Shown here piece by piece: positions 36,211 to 45,738 of a stretch of 64,000 bases of DNA (positions are counted from its first letter, which is position 1; the number at the start of each line of letters is the position of its first letter). Origin of the DNA: Streptomyces parvus. GTDB lineage: Bacteria > Actinomycetota > Actinomycetes > Streptomycetales > Streptomycetaceae. Both the position numbers and the translations under genes were made by a program. Location: contig NZ_BMRY01000001.1 in the NCBI RefSeq assembly GCF_014648875.1, positions 665,304-729,303 on the forward strand. The letters are read 5' to 3'. The notes under the pieces were generated by a model that had not been told where the DNA came from, ran no database searches, and worked only from the letters and a program-made list of their open reading frames with translations.

Positions 36211-37791
36211 ATGTCCGAGCCGCAAAGCGACATCCACACCACCGCCGGCAAGCTCGCGGACCTGACACGCCGCATCGACGAAGCGACGCACGCCGGTTCG
36301 GCCCGCGCGGTCGAGAAGCAGCACGCCAAGGGCAAGCTGACGGCCCGTGAGCGGGTCGAGCTGCTGCTGGACGAGGGCTCCTTCGTGGAGCTCGACGAGT
36401 TCGCCCGGCACCGCTCCACCAATTTCGGCATCGAGAAGAACCGCCCGTACGGGGACGGGGTCGTCACCGGTTACGGCACGGTCGACGGCCGCCCGGTCTG
36501 CGTGTACTCGCAGGACTTCACGATCTTCGGCGGCTCGCTCGGCGAGGTCTACGGCGAGAAGATCGTCAAGGTGATGGACTTCGCGCTGAAGACCGGCTGC
36601 CCGGTCATCGGCATCAACGACGGCGGCGGCGCGCGCATCCAGGAAGGTGTGGTCGCCCTCGGCCTGTTCGCCGAGATCTTCCGCCGCAACGTGCACGCCT
36701 CCGGGGTGATCCCGCAGATCTCGCTGATCGTCGGCCCGTGCGCGGGCGGTGCGGTCTACTCCCCCGCGATCACCGACTTCACGGTGATGGTCGACCAGAC
36801 CTCGCACATGTTCATCACCGGGCCCGACGTCATCAAGACGGTCACCGGCGAGGACGTCGGCTTCGAGGAGCTGGGCGGCGCCCGTACGCACAACACCACC
36901 TCCGGGGTGGCGCACCACATGGCGGGCGACGAGAAGGACGCCATCGAGTACGTCAAGTCCCTGCTGTCCTACCTGCCTTCGAACAACCTCTCCGAGGCCC
37001 CGGCCTTCCCGGAGGAGGCGGACCTCGCCACCACCGACGAGGACCGCGAGCTGGACACGCTGATCCCGGACTCGGCGAACCAGCCCTACGACATGCACAC
37101 CGCGATCGAGCACGTCCTGGACGACGCCGAATTCCTGGAGACCCAGGCCCTGTTCGCGCCGAACATCATCACCGGCTTCGGCCGCGTCGAGGGCCACCCG
37201 GTCGGGATCGTCGCCAACCAGCCGATGCAGTTCGCCGGTTGCCTGGACATCGACGCGAGCGAGAAGGCGGCCCGCTTCGTCCGCACCTGCGACGCGTTCA
37301 ACGTGCCCGTCCTCACCTTCGTGGACGTGCCGGGCTTCCTCCCGGGCGTGGACCAGGAGTACGGCGGCATCATCCGGCGCGGCGCGAAGCTGATCTACGC
37401 CTACGCGGAGGCCACGGTCCCGCTGATCACCGTCATCACCCGCAAGGCCTTCGGCGGTGCGTACGACGTGATGGGCTCCAAGCACCTGGGCGCCGACCTG
37501 AACCTGGCCTGGCCGACCGCGCAGGTCGCCGTCATGGGCGCGCAGGGCGCGGTGAACATCCTGCACCGGCGCACCATCGCCGCCGCCGAGGACCCGGACG
37601 CGACCCGCGCCGAGCTGATGGCGGACTACGAGGACGCGCTGCTCAACCCGTACGTGGCGGCCGAGCGCGGCTACGTCGACGCGGTGATCATGCCCTCCGA
37701 CACCCGGGCCCACATCGTCAAGGGGCTGCGTCAGCTCCGTACGAAGCGGGAATCCCTGCCTCCGAAGAAGCACGGCAACATCCCGCTGTAG
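36211..37791 (+). CDS. pccB: Propionyl-CoA carboxylase beta (carboxyltransferase) subunit
   Basis: PccB transfers carboxyl from biotin to propionyl-CoA, giving methylmalonyl-CoA, a polyketide extender and fatty-acid precursor. The 526 residues contain both crotonase-like halves and oxyanion loops ([21 protein letters not shown]). Asp419 in [14 protein letters not shown] aligns with Asp422 of S. coelicolor PccB, reported to favour propionyl-CoA. The upstream 227 bp, shared with birA, contain CAGTAACCGCAGAG at 36050 and CAGTAGCCGCAGAG at 36120, a near-perfect direct repeat. The epsilon subunit gene follows. Confidence 0.93.
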   Translation: MSEPQSDIHTTAGKLADLTRRIDEATHAGSARAVEKQHAKGKLTARERVELLLDEGSFVELDEFARHRSTNFGIEKNRPYGDGVVTGYGTVDGRPVCVYSQDFTIFGGSLGEVYGEKIVKVMDFALKTGCPVIGINDGGGARIQEGVVALGLFAEIFRRNVHASGVIPQISLIVGPCAGGAVYSPAITDFTVMVDQTSHMFITGPDVIKTVTGEDVGFEELGGARTHNTTSGVAHHMAGDEKDAIEYVKSLLSYLPSNNLSEAPAFPEEADLATTDEDRELDTLIPDSANQPYDMHTAIEHVLDDAEFLETQALFAPNIITGFGRVEGHPVGIVANQPMQFAGCLDIDASEKAARFVRTCDAFNVPVLTFVDVPGFLPGVDQEYGGIIRRGAKLIYAYAEATVPLITVITRKAFGGAYDVMGSKHLGADLNLAWPTAQVAVMGAQGAVNILHRRTIAAAEDPDATRAELMADYEDALLNPYVAAERGYVDAVIMPSDTRAHIVKGLRQLRTKRESLPPKKHGNIPL

Positions 37792-37833
37792 CCATCGGCC
37801 CATCCGCTCGCCCGCTCACAGAGAGGTCTGCCC

Positions 37834-38040
37834 ATGATCAAGGTCGTACGGGGCAACCCCACACCGGAGGAGCTGGCCGCCGCCGTGGCGGTGGTCCAGG
37901 CGCGTGCCGCGGCCGCCGCCGCCGTGTCCTCCGGCGCGCCGCTGCCGCCCGAGCAGTGGTCCGACCCGGGCCGTATCGCCCGCACCGGCCGCCCGCGTCC
38001 GGGCCCCCGGGCCTGGGCCCGGACGTACTGGCCGGCCTGA
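37834..38040 (+). CDS. Acyl-CoA carboxylase epsilon subunit
   Basis: The 68 residues start MIKVVRGNPTPEELAAAVAV and end in SDPGRIARTGRPRPGPRAWARTYW. These are the two conserved blocks of the small actinobacterial epsilon subunit that stabilises the carboxylase complex. It lies 42 bases after pccB and is surely co-transcribed. A 9-bp hairpin overlaps its stop. Confidence 0.92.
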   Translation: MIKVVRGNPTPEELAAAVAVVQARAAAAAAVSSGAPLPPEQWSDPGRIARTGRPRPGPRAWARTYWPA

Positions 38041-38060
38041 GACCCTCCGCCGGAGGGTCT
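38040..38060 (+). terminator. 9-bp hairpin at the end of the pccB-epsilon operon
   Basis: AGACCCTCC pairs with GGAGGGTCT around GCC. The first base is the last base of the epsilon stop codon. Confidence 0.55.
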
Positions 38061-38070
38061 GAGGCCGGAA

Positions 38071-38121
38071 CCGGGTGCCGCCGCCTCTTGAGTACCCGTA
38101 CTCAGGCGCGGCGGCACCCGG
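38071..38121. other. Long imperfect hairpin enclosing the palindrome TGAGTA-CCCG-TACTCA
   Basis: A 14-bp outer stem (38071-38084 with 38108-38121) encloses an inner 6-bp dyad with a CCCG loop. It sits between the epsilon subunit gene and the 42-residue membrane protein gene, 19 bases before the latter's ATG. It could be a terminator, attenuator or operator. Confidence 0.6.
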
Positions 38122-38139
38122 CGCAGCAGGATCGGAAGC

Positions 38140-38268
38140 ATGCTGTGGTCCGACCCCGAGAACAAGCCGCCGAAGGAACTGCGTGACGCCCAGGCGATGA
38201 TGCGCAGAGCCGGCGTGCTGCTGGCGCTGGCGATGCTGCTGGCGATGTTCGTGCTCGGCATCCGCTGA
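38140..38268 (+). CDS. 42-residue single-pass membrane protein
   Basis: ATG at 38140 to TGA at 38268, preceded by GGAAG. The first 25 residues are charged (MLWSDPENKPPKELRDAQAM) and the rest form one transmembrane helix (GVLLALAMLLAMFVLGIR). Third positions are almost all G or C, and the position between the carboxylase epsilon gene and maf fits a small conserved streptomycete gene. It is too short for most gene callers. Function is unknown. Confidence 0.7.
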   Translation: MLWSDPENKPPKELRDAQAMMRRAGVLLALAMLLAMFVLGIR

Positions 38269-38340
38269 CCCGGCATCCCTGGATCCCCGGCCCCGGCGTC
38301 CGCTGCCGCAGGGCCCGGCGGCCCTTCTACGATGGCGTGC

Positions 38341-38943
38341 ATGACTGATCAGCGCCGTCTCGTGCTCGCCTCCGCCTCCCCCGCCCGTCTCGGTCTGCTG
38401 CGCCAGGCCGGTTTCGCTCCCGAGGTGATCGTCAGCGGGGTGGACGAGGACGCGCTGAGCGCCCCGACCCCCGCCGAGCTGGCGCTCGTCCTGGCCCGGG
38501 CCAAGGCGGCGGCCGTCGCCGAGCGCCCCGAGGCGGCGGGCGCCCTGGTCATCGGCTGCGACTCGGTGCTGGAGCTGGACGGCGAGGCGCTCGGCAAGCC
38601 CGCCGACGCCGAGGAGGCCACCGCCCGCTGGAAGTCGATGCGCGGCCGGGCGGGCATCCTGCAGACCGGGCACAGCCTGATCGACACCGCCTCCGGCCGT
38701 ACGGCGTCGGCGACGGCGTCCACGGTCGTACGGTTCGGCGAGCCGAGCGACGCCGAGGTCGCGGCCTACGTGGCCTCGGGCGAACCGCTGCACGTGGCGG
38801 GTGCGTTCACGCTGGACGGCAGGTCGGCCCCGTTCGTCGACGCGATCGAGGGCGACCACGGCAATGTCATCGGCCTGTCGCTGCCGCTGCTGCGCCGGCT
38901 GCTGGGCGAGCTGGACGTGTCGGTCACGGAGCTGTGGGTGTGA
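38341..38943 (+). CDS. maf: Maf-like nucleotide pyrophosphatase
   Basis: Maf proteins hydrolyse non-canonical or modified NTPs to monophosphates and can arrest septation. The 200 residues start [20 protein letters not shown] (substrate-binding SxSPxR) and contain [18 protein letters not shown] and [18 protein letters not shown], all typical. The ATG at 38341 is preferred over a TTG or GTG extension. The ribosome site is weak. Confidence 0.9.
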   Translation: MTDQRRLVLASASPARLGLLRQAGFAPEVIVSGVDEDALSAPTPAELALVLARAKAAAVAERPEAAGALVIGCDSVLELDGEALGKPADAEEATARWKSMRGRAGILQTGHSLIDTASGRTASATASTVVRFGEPSDAEVAAYVASGEPLHVAGAFTLDGRSAPFVDAIEGDHGNVIGLSLPLLRRLLGELDVSVTELWV

Positions 38944-38984
38944 GTTCGGGCCGCCGCTGGGCCTGATTCCGGGTCCCGGGCGGC

Positions 38985-39425
38985 TCAGACGGCCGCCGGG
39001 GCCGCCTTGTCGCCGCCCACCGCGTCATCGGCGCGGCTCTCGGGCCCGTACGAGACCAGGGTGAGCACCAGCAGGGCCAGCACCACCATCATGAACGCGA
39101 AGGCGGACCAGCCGACCAGGCCGACGGTGACCGCGCCGAGGACGCCGTGCACGACCGCGCAGCCGATCAGGACGATCCGTCCGGCGCGTCCGGGGGCGCG
39201 GTCGCGTATCCCGGCGATCAGGGCTATCAGCCCGCAGAGGACCAGCAGCAGTCCGGAGACGCCGCCCATCGCCCAGGTCCCGGCGGACATGGCGGCCGGG
39301 TCCATTCCGGCGAGCGACATGTTCTGGTTCTCGGCGACCGTGGCCAGGACGGCGTTGATGAGCACGATGCCCACCGCCTCCCCGAACAGCACGAGCGCGG
39401 TCACGATCGCCACCGGTCTGCGCAT
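38985..39425 (-). CDS. Four-helix integral membrane protein
   Basis: The 146 residues are mostly hydrophobic, with four segments: VAIVTALVLFGEAVGIVLIN, GGVSGLLLVLCGLIALIAG, IVLIGCAVVHGVLGAVTVGL and AFAFMMVVLALLVLTLVSYG. There is a short extracellular loop between the first two and a charged C-terminal tail. I do not recognise the family. It is divergent from the accA2 leader and convergent with maf. Confidence 0.75.
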   Translation of the reverse strand: MRRPVAIVTALVLFGEAVGIVLINAVLATVAENQNMSLAGMDPAAMSAGTWAMGGVSGLLLVLCGLIALIAGIRDRAPGRAGRIVLIGCAVVHGVLGAVTVGLVGWSAFAFMMVVLALLVLTLVSYGPESRADDAVGGDKAAPAAV

Positions 39426-39778
39426 CAGCGTCCCACCCCTGTTACCTCTGGTACGTGCGTAGCGCGGACGCTACTCGTGGGTATTCCTCCGGACAAGGGG
39501 TTGGACGGGCTCTGGCGACGGGCAAAGAATCCACCGGCCGTTCGTAGGGAGTCCACAAAGAATCGCCGTAAGGACTTAACTGCCATGACAGAGACCTGGA
39601 CCACACCGGGTGGTTACTGTGCGGTTGAGGATCCCGGCGTACCGTGGTGCCACAAGGGATTTCACTACTGGGGCAAGCCTCGGATCACACTCCGTGTGGG
39701 CAAGCTCACCATTGGGGACAGGTCGCACGGCCGTGTCGGTAGTCCCTAAACTCAGCTTGATTCGAGGAGGGAGTCATC
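39426..39778 (+). other. Lower-GC leader/promoter region of the biotin carboxylase gene
   Basis: These 353 bases are visibly poorer in G+C than their surroundings. They contain one open frame (39585-39749, 54 codons, TAAGGA upstream), but only about 69 percent of its third positions are G or C and it uses TTT, AGG and AGT, so it is more likely not a normal gene. The sequence before the GTG of accA2 has GAGGAGGGAG. A TACGTGCGTAG sequence at about 39451 partly resembles the nucleoside operator, probably by chance. It may be a regulated untranslated leader. Confidence 0.4.
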
Positions 39779-41533
39779 GTGCGCAAGGTGCTCATCGCCA
39801 ACCGTGGCGAAATCGCTGTCCGCGTTGCTCGGGCGTGCCGGGACGCGGGGATCGCGAGTGTCGCGGTCTACGCCGAGCCGGACCGGGACGCGTTGCATGT
39901 CCGGGCCGCTGACGAGGCGTTCGCCCTGGGCGGTGACACCCCGGCCGCCAGCTATCTCGACATGGCCAAGGTGCTGCAGGCCGCCGCGGACTCCGGGGCG
40001 GACGCGATCCACCCGGGGTACGGATTCCTGTCGGAGAACGCGGAGTTCGCCCAGGCCGTCCTGGACGCCGGGCTGACCTGGATCGGCCCGCCGCCGGCCG
40101 CCATCCGCGACCTCGGCGACAAGGTCGCCGCCCGGCACATCGCCCAGCGCGCGGGCGCCCCGCTCGTGGCGGGCACCCCGGACCCGGTCTCCGGCTCCGA
40201 CGAGGTCGTCGCGTTCGCCGAGCAGAACGGCCTCCCGATCGCGATCAAGGCCGCCTTCGGCGGTGGCGGGCGCGGCCTGAAGGTGGCCCGCACGCTGGAG
40301 GAGATCCCCGAGCTGTACGACTCCGCGGTCCGCGAGGCGGTCGCGGCGTTCGGCCGGGGCGAGTGCTTCGTCGAGCGCTACCTCGACAAGCCGCGCCACG
40401 TGGAGACCCAGTGCCTGGCCGACCAGCACGGCAACGTGGTCGTCGTCTCCACCCGTGACTGCTCGCTCCAGCGCCGCCACCAGAAGCTGGTGGAGGAGGC
40501 CCCGGCGCCCTTCCTGACCCAGGCGCAGAACGACGAGCTGTACGCGGCGTCGAAAGCGATCCTGAAGGAAGCCGGCTACGTCGGCGCGGGCACGGTCGAG
40601 TTCCTGGTCGGCCTCGACGGCACGATCTCCTTCCTGGAGGTCAACACCCGCCTCCAGGTCGAGCACCCGGTCACCGAAGAGGTCACCGGCATCGACCTCG
40701 TACGCGAGATGTTCCGCATCGCCGACGGCGAGGAGCTCGGCTACGACGACCCGGCGGTGCGCGGCCACTCCTTCGAGTTCCGGATCAACGGCGAGGACCC
40801 GGGCCGGGGCTTCCTCCCCGCCCCCGGGACGGTGACGCTGTTCGCCCCGCCGACCGGCCCCGGCGTCCGCCTGGACGCGGGCGTCGAGTCCGGCTCGGTG
40901 ATCGGCCCGGCGTGGGACTCCCTCCTCGCCAAGCTGGTCGTCACCGGCGCCACCCGCGAGCAGGCGCTCCAGCGGGCCGCCCGCGCGCTGGCGGAGTTCC
41001 AGGTCGAGGGCATGGCCACCGCGATCCCGTTCCACCGGGCCGTCGTCGCCGACCCCGCCTTCACCGCGGACCCGTTCACCGTGCACACCCGGTGGATCGA
41101 GACCGAGTTCGTCAACGACATCAAGCCCTTCGCCGCGCCCGCCGAAGCGGACGCGGAGGACGAGGCCGGTCGCGAGACCGTCGTCGTCGAGGTCGGCGGC
41201 AAGCGCCTGGAGGTCTCGCTGCCGTCCTCGCTGGGCATGAGCCTGGCGCGTACGGGCCTCGCGGCCGGCGCCAAGCCGAAGCGCCGCGCGGCCAAGAAGG
41301 CCGGCTCCGCCGCTTCCGGCGACTCCCTCGCCTCGCCCATGCAGGGCACCATCGTCAAGATCGCGGTGGAGGAGGGCCAGGAGGTCAAGGAGGGCGACCT
41401 CGTCGTCGTCCTGGAGGCCATGAAGATGGAGCAGCCGCTCAACGCGCACCGCTCCGGCACCATCAAGGGCCTCGCCGCCGAGGTGGGCGCCTCCGTCTCC
41501 TCCGGCGCCCTGATCTGCGAGATCAAGGACTGA
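39779..41533 (+). CDS. accA2: Acyl-CoA carboxylase alpha subunit (biotin carboxylase-BCCP)
   Basis: This 584-residue protein combines a biotin carboxylase domain ([16 protein letters not shown]-grasp loop [27 protein letters not shown]) with a C-terminal biotinyl domain in which Lys549 of EAMKMEQPL is the biotin site. In streptomycetes the AccA1/AccA2 type is shared by acetyl- and propionyl-CoA carboxylases. The GTG start has GAGGAGGGAG upstream. Its neighbours pccB, epsilon and birA complete the enzyme and its modification. Confidence 0.93.
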   Translation: MRKVLIANRGEIAVRVARACRDAGIASVAVYAEPDRDALHVRAADEAFALGGDTPAASYLDMAKVLQAAADSGADAIHPGYGFLSENAEFAQAVLDAGLTWIGPPPAAIRDLGDKVAARHIAQRAGAPLVAGTPDPVSGSDEVVAFAEQNGLPIAIKAAFGGGGRGLKVARTLEEIPELYDSAVREAVAAFGRGECFVERYLDKPRHVETQCLADQHGNVVVVSTRDCSLQRRHQKLVEEAPAPFLTQAQNDELYAASKAILKEAGYVGAGTVEFLVGLDGTISFLEVNTRLQVEHPVTEEVTGIDLVREMFRIADGEELGYDDPAVRGHSFEFRINGEDPGRGFLPAPGTVTLFAPPTGPGVRLDAGVESGSVIGPAWDSLLAKLVVTGATREQALQRAARALAEFQVEGMATAIPFHRAVVADPAFTADPFTVHTRWIETEFVNDIKPFAAPAEADAEDEAGRETVVVEVGGKRLEVSLPSSLGMSLARTGLAAGAKPKRRAAKKAGSAASGDSLASPMQGTIVKIAVEEGQEVKEGDLVVVLEAMKMEQPLNAHRSGTIKGLAAEVGASVSSGALICEIKD

Positions 41534-41549
41534 CCGCCCGGAACGCTCC

Positions 41550-41594
41550 GAGGGGGCCCGGCCCACGTCTTCGCGACGTGGACCGGGCCCCCTC
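41550..41594 (+). terminator. Two-tier hairpin terminator after accA2
   Basis: An outer 12-bp stem (GAGGGGGCCCGG with CCGGGCCCCCTC) and an inner 7-bp stem CCACGTC/GACGTGG sit 17 bases past the accA2 stop. Confidence 0.9.
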
Positions 41595-41652
41595 GTCGCA
41601 GTGGCATCCTGGAACCCACGAAGGTCCCGAGGACCGAGGGAGGGGCGGAGCC

Positions 41653-42249
41653 ATGGCAGGGGCGATCCCGATGGACACGAGCACGGAACAGCCGTCGGCC
41701 CGGCCGATGCGCGCGGACGCGCGCCGGAACCACGACCGGCTCATCGGCGAGGCGCGCAGGTCCTTCGCCGAGCACGGTACGGACGCCTCGCTGGAGGACA
41801 TCGCCCGGCGGGCGGGCGTGGGCATCGGCACCCTCTACCGGCACTTCCCGAACCGGGACGCCCTGATGAACGCGGTCTTCCAGGACGCCCTGTGCTCACT
41901 CCTGGACCGCTCCCGCGAACTGGCGGCGGCGGAGGCCCCGTGCCGGGCGCTGGTGGACTGGCTGGGCGCGATCGTCACTCATGCGGGTGAGTACCGCGGC
42001 CTGGCCCACTCCCTGATGTCCGCCTCGCGCGACGAGACGTCGGCCCTGGTCCAGTGCCACCTGCCGCTCCGGGAGGCGGGCGCGGGTCTGCTGCGGCGGG
42101 CCCAGGAGAGCGGCTCCGTACGGGACGACGTCTCCATCGACGACCTGCTCCAGCTCACGAACGCGATCGCCCTGGCCGCCGAACAGTCGCCGGACGACCC
42201 GGAGTTGGCGGACCGGCTGCTGCGGCTGACGCTGCGGGGGCTGAAGTAG
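41653..42249 (+). CDS. TetR-family transcriptional regulator
   Basis: This 198-residue protein has an N-terminal HTH at residues about 25-70 (ARRSFAEHGTDASLEDIARR, GVGIGTLYRHFPNRDAL) and a C-terminal ligand/dimer domain of the TetR C33-like type (AIVTHAGEYRGLAHSLMSAS). GGAG lies just upstream of the ATG. It stands alone between accA2 and the convergent DeoR gene, so the target cannot be inferred from adjacency. Confidence 0.88.
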   Translation: MAGAIPMDTSTEQPSARPMRADARRNHDRLIGEARRSFAEHGTDASLEDIARRAGVGIGTLYRHFPNRDALMNAVFQDALCSLLDRSRELAAAEAPCRALVDWLGAIVTHAGEYRGLAHSLMSASRDETSALVQCHLPLREAGAGLLRRAQESGSVRDDVSIDDLLQLTNAIALAAEQSPDDPELADRLLRLTLRGLK

Positions 42250-42277
42250 CCGAAACCTTGTCGGGGTTCCGCGAATC

Positions 42278-42326
42278 CAGCCTCTCCGGCGTTTGAGGAG
42301 CGGAGGTTCGGGGGCGGCGCCCCCGA
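42278..42326 (+). repeat. Streptomyces intergenic repeat, copy A
   Basis: It begins CAGCCTCTCCGGCGTTTGAG and ends in a G/C-rich stem (GGGGGCGGCGCCCCC). It matches copies at 46568 and 53795 and resembles the abundant CAGCC-TCCGGCG-TTTGAGGA elements scattered in streptomycete genomes. The hairpin end can act as a terminator for the TetR gene. Confidence 0.75.
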
Positions 42327-42333
42327 CACGGAC

Positions 42334-43296
42334 CTACCGCCGCCGCAGGTCCGCCACCCTCGCCCGCTGCTCGCCCGAGACGTCCGTCAGGGCGGAAGCG
42401 CTGCGCAACTGCGGCCCGAGGCCGCCGTTCTGGGTGCGTCGCTGGCCGGGCAGGGGCATGTCCCTCCGGGGACGGGCCCCCGCAGGGGGCCCGTCCCCGC
42501 CCGGCGCGTCCGCGTCCGGACCGGCCACGGTGACCTCCACCCCCTGGTCGGCCAGGGACTGGAGCTCGGCGGCGGCCCGCTCGTCGTGGAGCGGGGGCTC
42601 GTCGGTCACCAGACGGGTGATCAGTTCGGTGGGCACCGTCTGGAACATGGTGTCCGCGCCGAGCTTGGTGTGGTCCGCCAGGACGACCACCTCCGCGGCG
42701 GCGTGCACGAGAGCGCGATCGACGCTGGCCGAGAGCATGTTGGAGGTGGACAGGCCACGCTCCGCCGTGAGGCCGCTCCCGGAGAGGAAGGCCCGGGAGA
42801 CCCGCAGCCCCTGGAGGGACTGCTCGGCCCCGCTGCCCACCAGCGCGTAGTTGCTCCCGCGCAGGGTGCCGCCGGTCATGACGACTTCGACCCGGTTGGC
42901 ATGGGCCAACGCCTGCGCCACCAGCAGGGAGTTGGTGACGACGGTCAGACCGGGGACCCGCGCGAGCCGGCGGGCCAGCTCCTGCGTGGTCGTACCGGCG
43001 CCGACCACGATGGCCTCGCCCTCGCCGACGAGCCCTGCCGCCAGGTCGGCAATGGCCGTCTTCTCCGCGGTGGAGAGATGGGATTTCTGCGGAAAGCCGG
43101 ACTCCCGCGTAAAACCGCCCGGCAAGACCGCACCGCCGTGCCGGCGGTCGAGGAGTCCTTCTGCCTCCAGCGCCCGCACGTCCCGCCGTACGGTCACTTC
43201 GGAGGTCTGGACGACGCGGGCGAGCTCACGGAGCGATACCGCCCCGTTGGCGCGCACCATTTCGAGGATCAATTGACGACGTTCTGCAGCGAACAC
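42334..43296 (-). CDS. DeoR-family transcriptional regulator
   Basis: The 320 residues comprise an N-terminal winged HTH (ERRQLILEMVRANGAVSLRE, QTSEVTVRRDVRALEAEG) and a C-terminal sugar-phosphate-sensing DeoRC domain (GAGTTTQELARRL, VVMTGGTLRGSNYALVG). The GTG start lies at 43296. A low-complexity Gly/Arg/Pro tail of about 60 residues is unusual. DeoR members often repress sugar or nucleoside catabolism and respond to phosphorylated sugars, so it is a candidate regulator of the nearby PNP, mutase and deoC genes. Confidence 0.88.
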   Translation of the reverse strand: MFAAERRQLILEMVRANGAVSLRELARVVQTSEVTVRRDVRALEAEGLLDRRHGGAVLPGGFTRESGFPQKSHLSTAEKTAIADLAAGLVGEGEAIVVGAGTTTQELARRLARVPGLTVVTNSLLVAQALAHANRVEVVMTGGTLRGSNYALVGSGAEQSLQGLRVSRAFLSGSGLTAERGLSTSNMLSASVDRALVHAAAEVVVLADHTKLGADTMFQTVPTELITRLVTDEPPLHDERAAAELQSLADQGVEVTVAGPDADAPGGDGPPAGARPRRDMPLPGQRRTQNGGLGPQLRSASALTDVSGEQRARVADLRRR

Positions 43297-43366
43297 GAAA
43301 CTGACAGTAACCTGGCCGCCGGTGAGTTTTCAGCAGTTTGCGCCGAATAACAGAAGTTGTACTTCA

Positions 43367-43398
43367 AAGGGGCCTCCAAGTGGTATAGGAGGCCCCTT
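43367..43398 (-). terminator. 11-bp hairpin downstream of the flavoprotein gene
   Basis: AAGGGGCCTCC pairs perfectly with GGAGGCCCCTT around a ten-base loop. It lies 85 bases past the stop of the minus-strand flavoprotein gene and upstream of the DeoR gene. Confidence 0.75.
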
Positions 43399-43482
43399 CA
43401 TCACTCAGGGACGATCGCGAGGCGGCCGGAGCGCCGCCCGATTCGCCGGGGTCTGACGTGAGTTGCCCGGACTTCCGGACCC

Positions 43483-44922
43483 TCAGCCCTCGCCCGTGAG
43501 CTTGCGGGTGTGCAACTGCCGGGCCACTTCGGCGATCGATCCGGACAGGGACGGGTACACGGTGAAAGCGTTTGCGATCTGTTCCACCGTCAGGTTGTTG
43601 TCGACCGCGATCGAGATCGGGTGGATCAGCTCGCTGGCGCGCGGCGCGACCACGCAGCCGCCGACCACGATCCCCGTACCGGGGCGGCAGAAGATCTTGA
43701 CGAAGCCGTCGCGGATGCCCTGCATCTTCGCGCGCGGGTTGCGCAGCAGCGGCAGCTTGACGACCCGGGCCTCGATCTTCCCCGCGTCGACGTCGGCCTG
43801 GCTGTAGCCGACGGTGGCGATCTCCGGGTCGGTGAAGACGTTGGCGGAGACGGCCTTGAGGTTCAGCGGGGCGACCGCGTCGCCGAGGAAGTGGTACATC
43901 GCGATCCGTCCCTGCATCGCGGCCACCGAGGCCAGCGCGAAGATCCCGGTGACGTCACCGGCCGCGTAGACACCGGGGGCGCTGGTGCGCGAGACCCGGT
44001 CGGTGAGGACGTGCCCGGACTCCTTGAGCCGTACGCCGGCCTCCTCCAGGCCCATGTTCGCGGTGTTCGGGATCGCGCCGACCGCCATCAGGCAGTGCGA
44101 GCCGGTGATGACCCGGCCGTCCGCGAGTGTCACCTCGACCCGGTCGCCGACCCGCTTGGCGGACTGGGCGCGGGAGCGGGCCATGACGTTCATCCCGCGG
44201 CGGCGGAAGACGTCCTCCAGCACGGCGGCGGCGTCCGGGTCCTCACCCGGCAGCACCCGGTCGCGGGAGGAGACGAGGGTGACGCGGGAGCCGAGCGCCT
44301 GGTACGCCCCGGCGAACTCGGCGCCGGTGACACCGGATCCGACGACGATGAGCTCCTCGGGCAGCTCGTCGAGGTCGTAGACCTGGGTCCAGTTCAGGAT
44401 GCGCTCGCCGTCGGGCTGTGCGTCCGGGATCTCCCGGGGGTGGCCGCCGGTCGCTATCAGCACGGCGTCGGCGGTCAGCCGCTCCTCGGTGCCGTCGGCG
44501 GCGGTGACGACGACCTGCCGGGAGCCGTCGGCGGCCTGGAGCCCGTCCAGCCGGCCCCGGCCGCGCATCACCCGGGCGCCGGCCCGGGTGACGGAGGCGG
44601 TGATGTCGTGGGACTGGGCGAGCGCGAGGCGCTTGACCCGGCGGTTGACCTTGCCGAGGTCCACGCCGACGACCCGGGCGGCCTGCTCGATGTGCGGGGT
44701 GTCGTCGGCGACGATGATGCCCAGTTCCTCGTACGAGGAGTCGAAGGTGGTCATCACCTCGGCCGTCGCGATCAGGGTCTTCGAGGGCACGCAGTCGGTG
44801 AGGACCGAAGCTCCGCCGAGGCCGTCGCAGTCGACGACGGTCACCTCCGCGCCGAGCTGGGCACCCACAAGGGCCGCCTCGTAGCCGCCGGGGCCGCCGC
44901 CGATGATCACGATCCGGGTCAC
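43483..44922 (-). CDS. lpdA: NAD(P)H-quinone dehydrogenase, LpdA type (disulfide-less flavoprotein)
   Basis: This 479-residue flavoprotein of the disulfide reductase superfamily has the FAD motif [16 protein letters not shown] motif [16 protein letters not shown] site VYAAGDVTG and a C-terminal dimer domain. The usual redox pair CxxxxC is reduced to [13 protein letters not shown], with only one Cys, so it cannot be a dihydrolipoamide dehydrogenase. The same change is known in Mycobacterium LpdA (Rv3303c), which reduces quinones. The start GTG at 44922 is followed immediately by the FAD motif. It is divergent from a GGCT-like gene. Confidence 0.88.
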   Translation of the reverse strand: MTRIVIIGGGPGGYEAALVGAQLGAEVTVVDCDGLGGASVLTDCVPSKTLIATAEVMTTFDSSYEELGIIVADDTPHIEQAARVVGVDLGKVNRRVKRLALAQSHDITASVTRAGARVMRGRGRLDGLQAADGSRQVVVTAADGTEERLTADAVLIATGGHPREIPDAQPDGERILNWTQVYDLDELPEELIVVGSGVTGAEFAGAYQALGSRVTLVSSRDRVLPGEDPDAAAVLEDVFRRRGMNVMARSRAQSAKRVGDRVEVTLADGRVITGSHCLMAVGAIPNTANMGLEEAGVRLKESGHVLTDRVSRTSAPGVYAAGDVTGIFALASVAAMQGRIAMYHFLGDAVAPLNLKAVSANVFTDPEIATVGYSQADVDAGKIEARVVKLPLLRNPRAKMQGIRDGFVKIFCRPGTGIVVGGCVVAPRASELIHPISIAVDNNLTVEQIANAFTVYPSLSGSIAEVARQLHTRKLTGEG

Positions 44923-45184
44923 GAAAAGTCCGCCTCGCGTTGTGTAACCCGCGGCCGCCTGCCGTCCCGGCCGGGGGTCCGGGGGATCGCCCCGGGGGAA
45001 TGCAGTACGTACTCCATTGTCCCGCACGCGCCAAGGTGCTTCGCCCCGGGGCCCTCCATACGGGAACGAGCCCCGGAACGGACCCGTCCACCGCACGGGA
45101 ACGAGGAGGCTTGCCGCTCCCCCGACCGGGGCCTTCGTCACAGGAACCGCCGCTCCCGCCGCCACCTCCCGTACCCTCGGACCC

Positions 45185-45622
45185 ATGTCGCTCTACGCCG
45201 CGTACGCCGGCAACCTCGACGCGCGGCTGATGACCCGCCGCGCCCCGCATTCCCCGATGCGCAGCACCGGCTGGCTCAACGGCTGGCGGCTGACCTTCGG
45301 CGGGGAGCAGATGGGCTGGGAGGGGGCGCTCGCCACCGTGGTGGAGGCGCCGCGCTCCCAGGTCTTCGTCGCGCTGTACGACCTGGCGCCGATGGACGAG
45401 GACTCCATGGACCGCTGGGAGGGCGTCGGGCTCGACATCTACCGCCGCATGCGCATCCGGGTGCACACCCTGGACGGCGAGGAGCCGGCCTGGATCTACG
45501 TGCTGAACGGGTACGAGGGCGGGCTGCCCTCGGCGCGCTATCTGGGCGAGATCGCGGACGCGGCCGAGTCCGCGGGCGCCCCGCACGACTATGTGATGGA
45601 ACTCCGCAAGCGCCCCTGCTGA
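45185..45622 (+). CDS. Gamma-glutamylcyclotransferase-fold protein
   Basis: The 145 residues start [20 protein letters not shown], the YGSN/YAGN loop that binds gamma-glutamyl groups, and contain [10 protein letters not shown] and [15 protein letters not shown], the central barrel strands of the GGCT/AIG2 fold. The catalytic acidic residue in the MDxWEG segment is present. The substrate is uncertain, since the family covers gamma-glutamyl peptides and glutathione-like thiols, which this organism lacks. Confidence 0.8.
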   Translation: MSLYAAYAGNLDARLMTRRAPHSPMRSTGWLNGWRLTFGGEQMGWEGALATVVEAPRSQVFVALYDLAPMDEDSMDRWEGVGLDIYRRMRIRVHTLDGEEPAWIYVLNGYEGGLPSARYLGEIADAAESAGAPHDYVMELRKRPC

Positions 45623-45701
45623 CCAGGGCGAACGCACCCCCGAACCGCTCCTCTTCGTACAAAAACACAAACACCACGTGCGCCTCTTTGCGCCAGTGCA
45701 T

Positions 45702-45713
45702 CTACGCGCGTAG
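45702..45713. promoter_or_regulatory. Palindrome CTACGCGCGTAG upstream of the PNP gene
   Basis: A perfect 12-bp palindrome followed by GGATTCAGCGG and a TACGCT -10-like hexamer at 45726. The GTG start is at 45739, seven bases after that hexamer. The identical palindrome precedes deoC and add, so it is a strong operator candidate. Confidence 0.75.
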
Positions 45714-45738
45714 GGATTCAGCGGTTACGCTCATCCGC

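Noticed and set aside
39450..39463. GTACGTGCGTAG as a fourth nucleoside-regulon operator
   Set aside because: Two mismatches to the palindrome, no nearby -10 and start in the same layout, and not next to a nucleoside gene.
39585..39749. 54-codon frame upstream of accA2 as a normal gene
   Set aside because: Third-position G+C is only about 69 percent and rare codons occur; kept only as part of the leader region.
43483..44922. Dihydrolipoamide dehydrogenase
   Set aside because: The redox-active Cys pair is not present, so the LpdA quinone-dehydrogenase type fits better.
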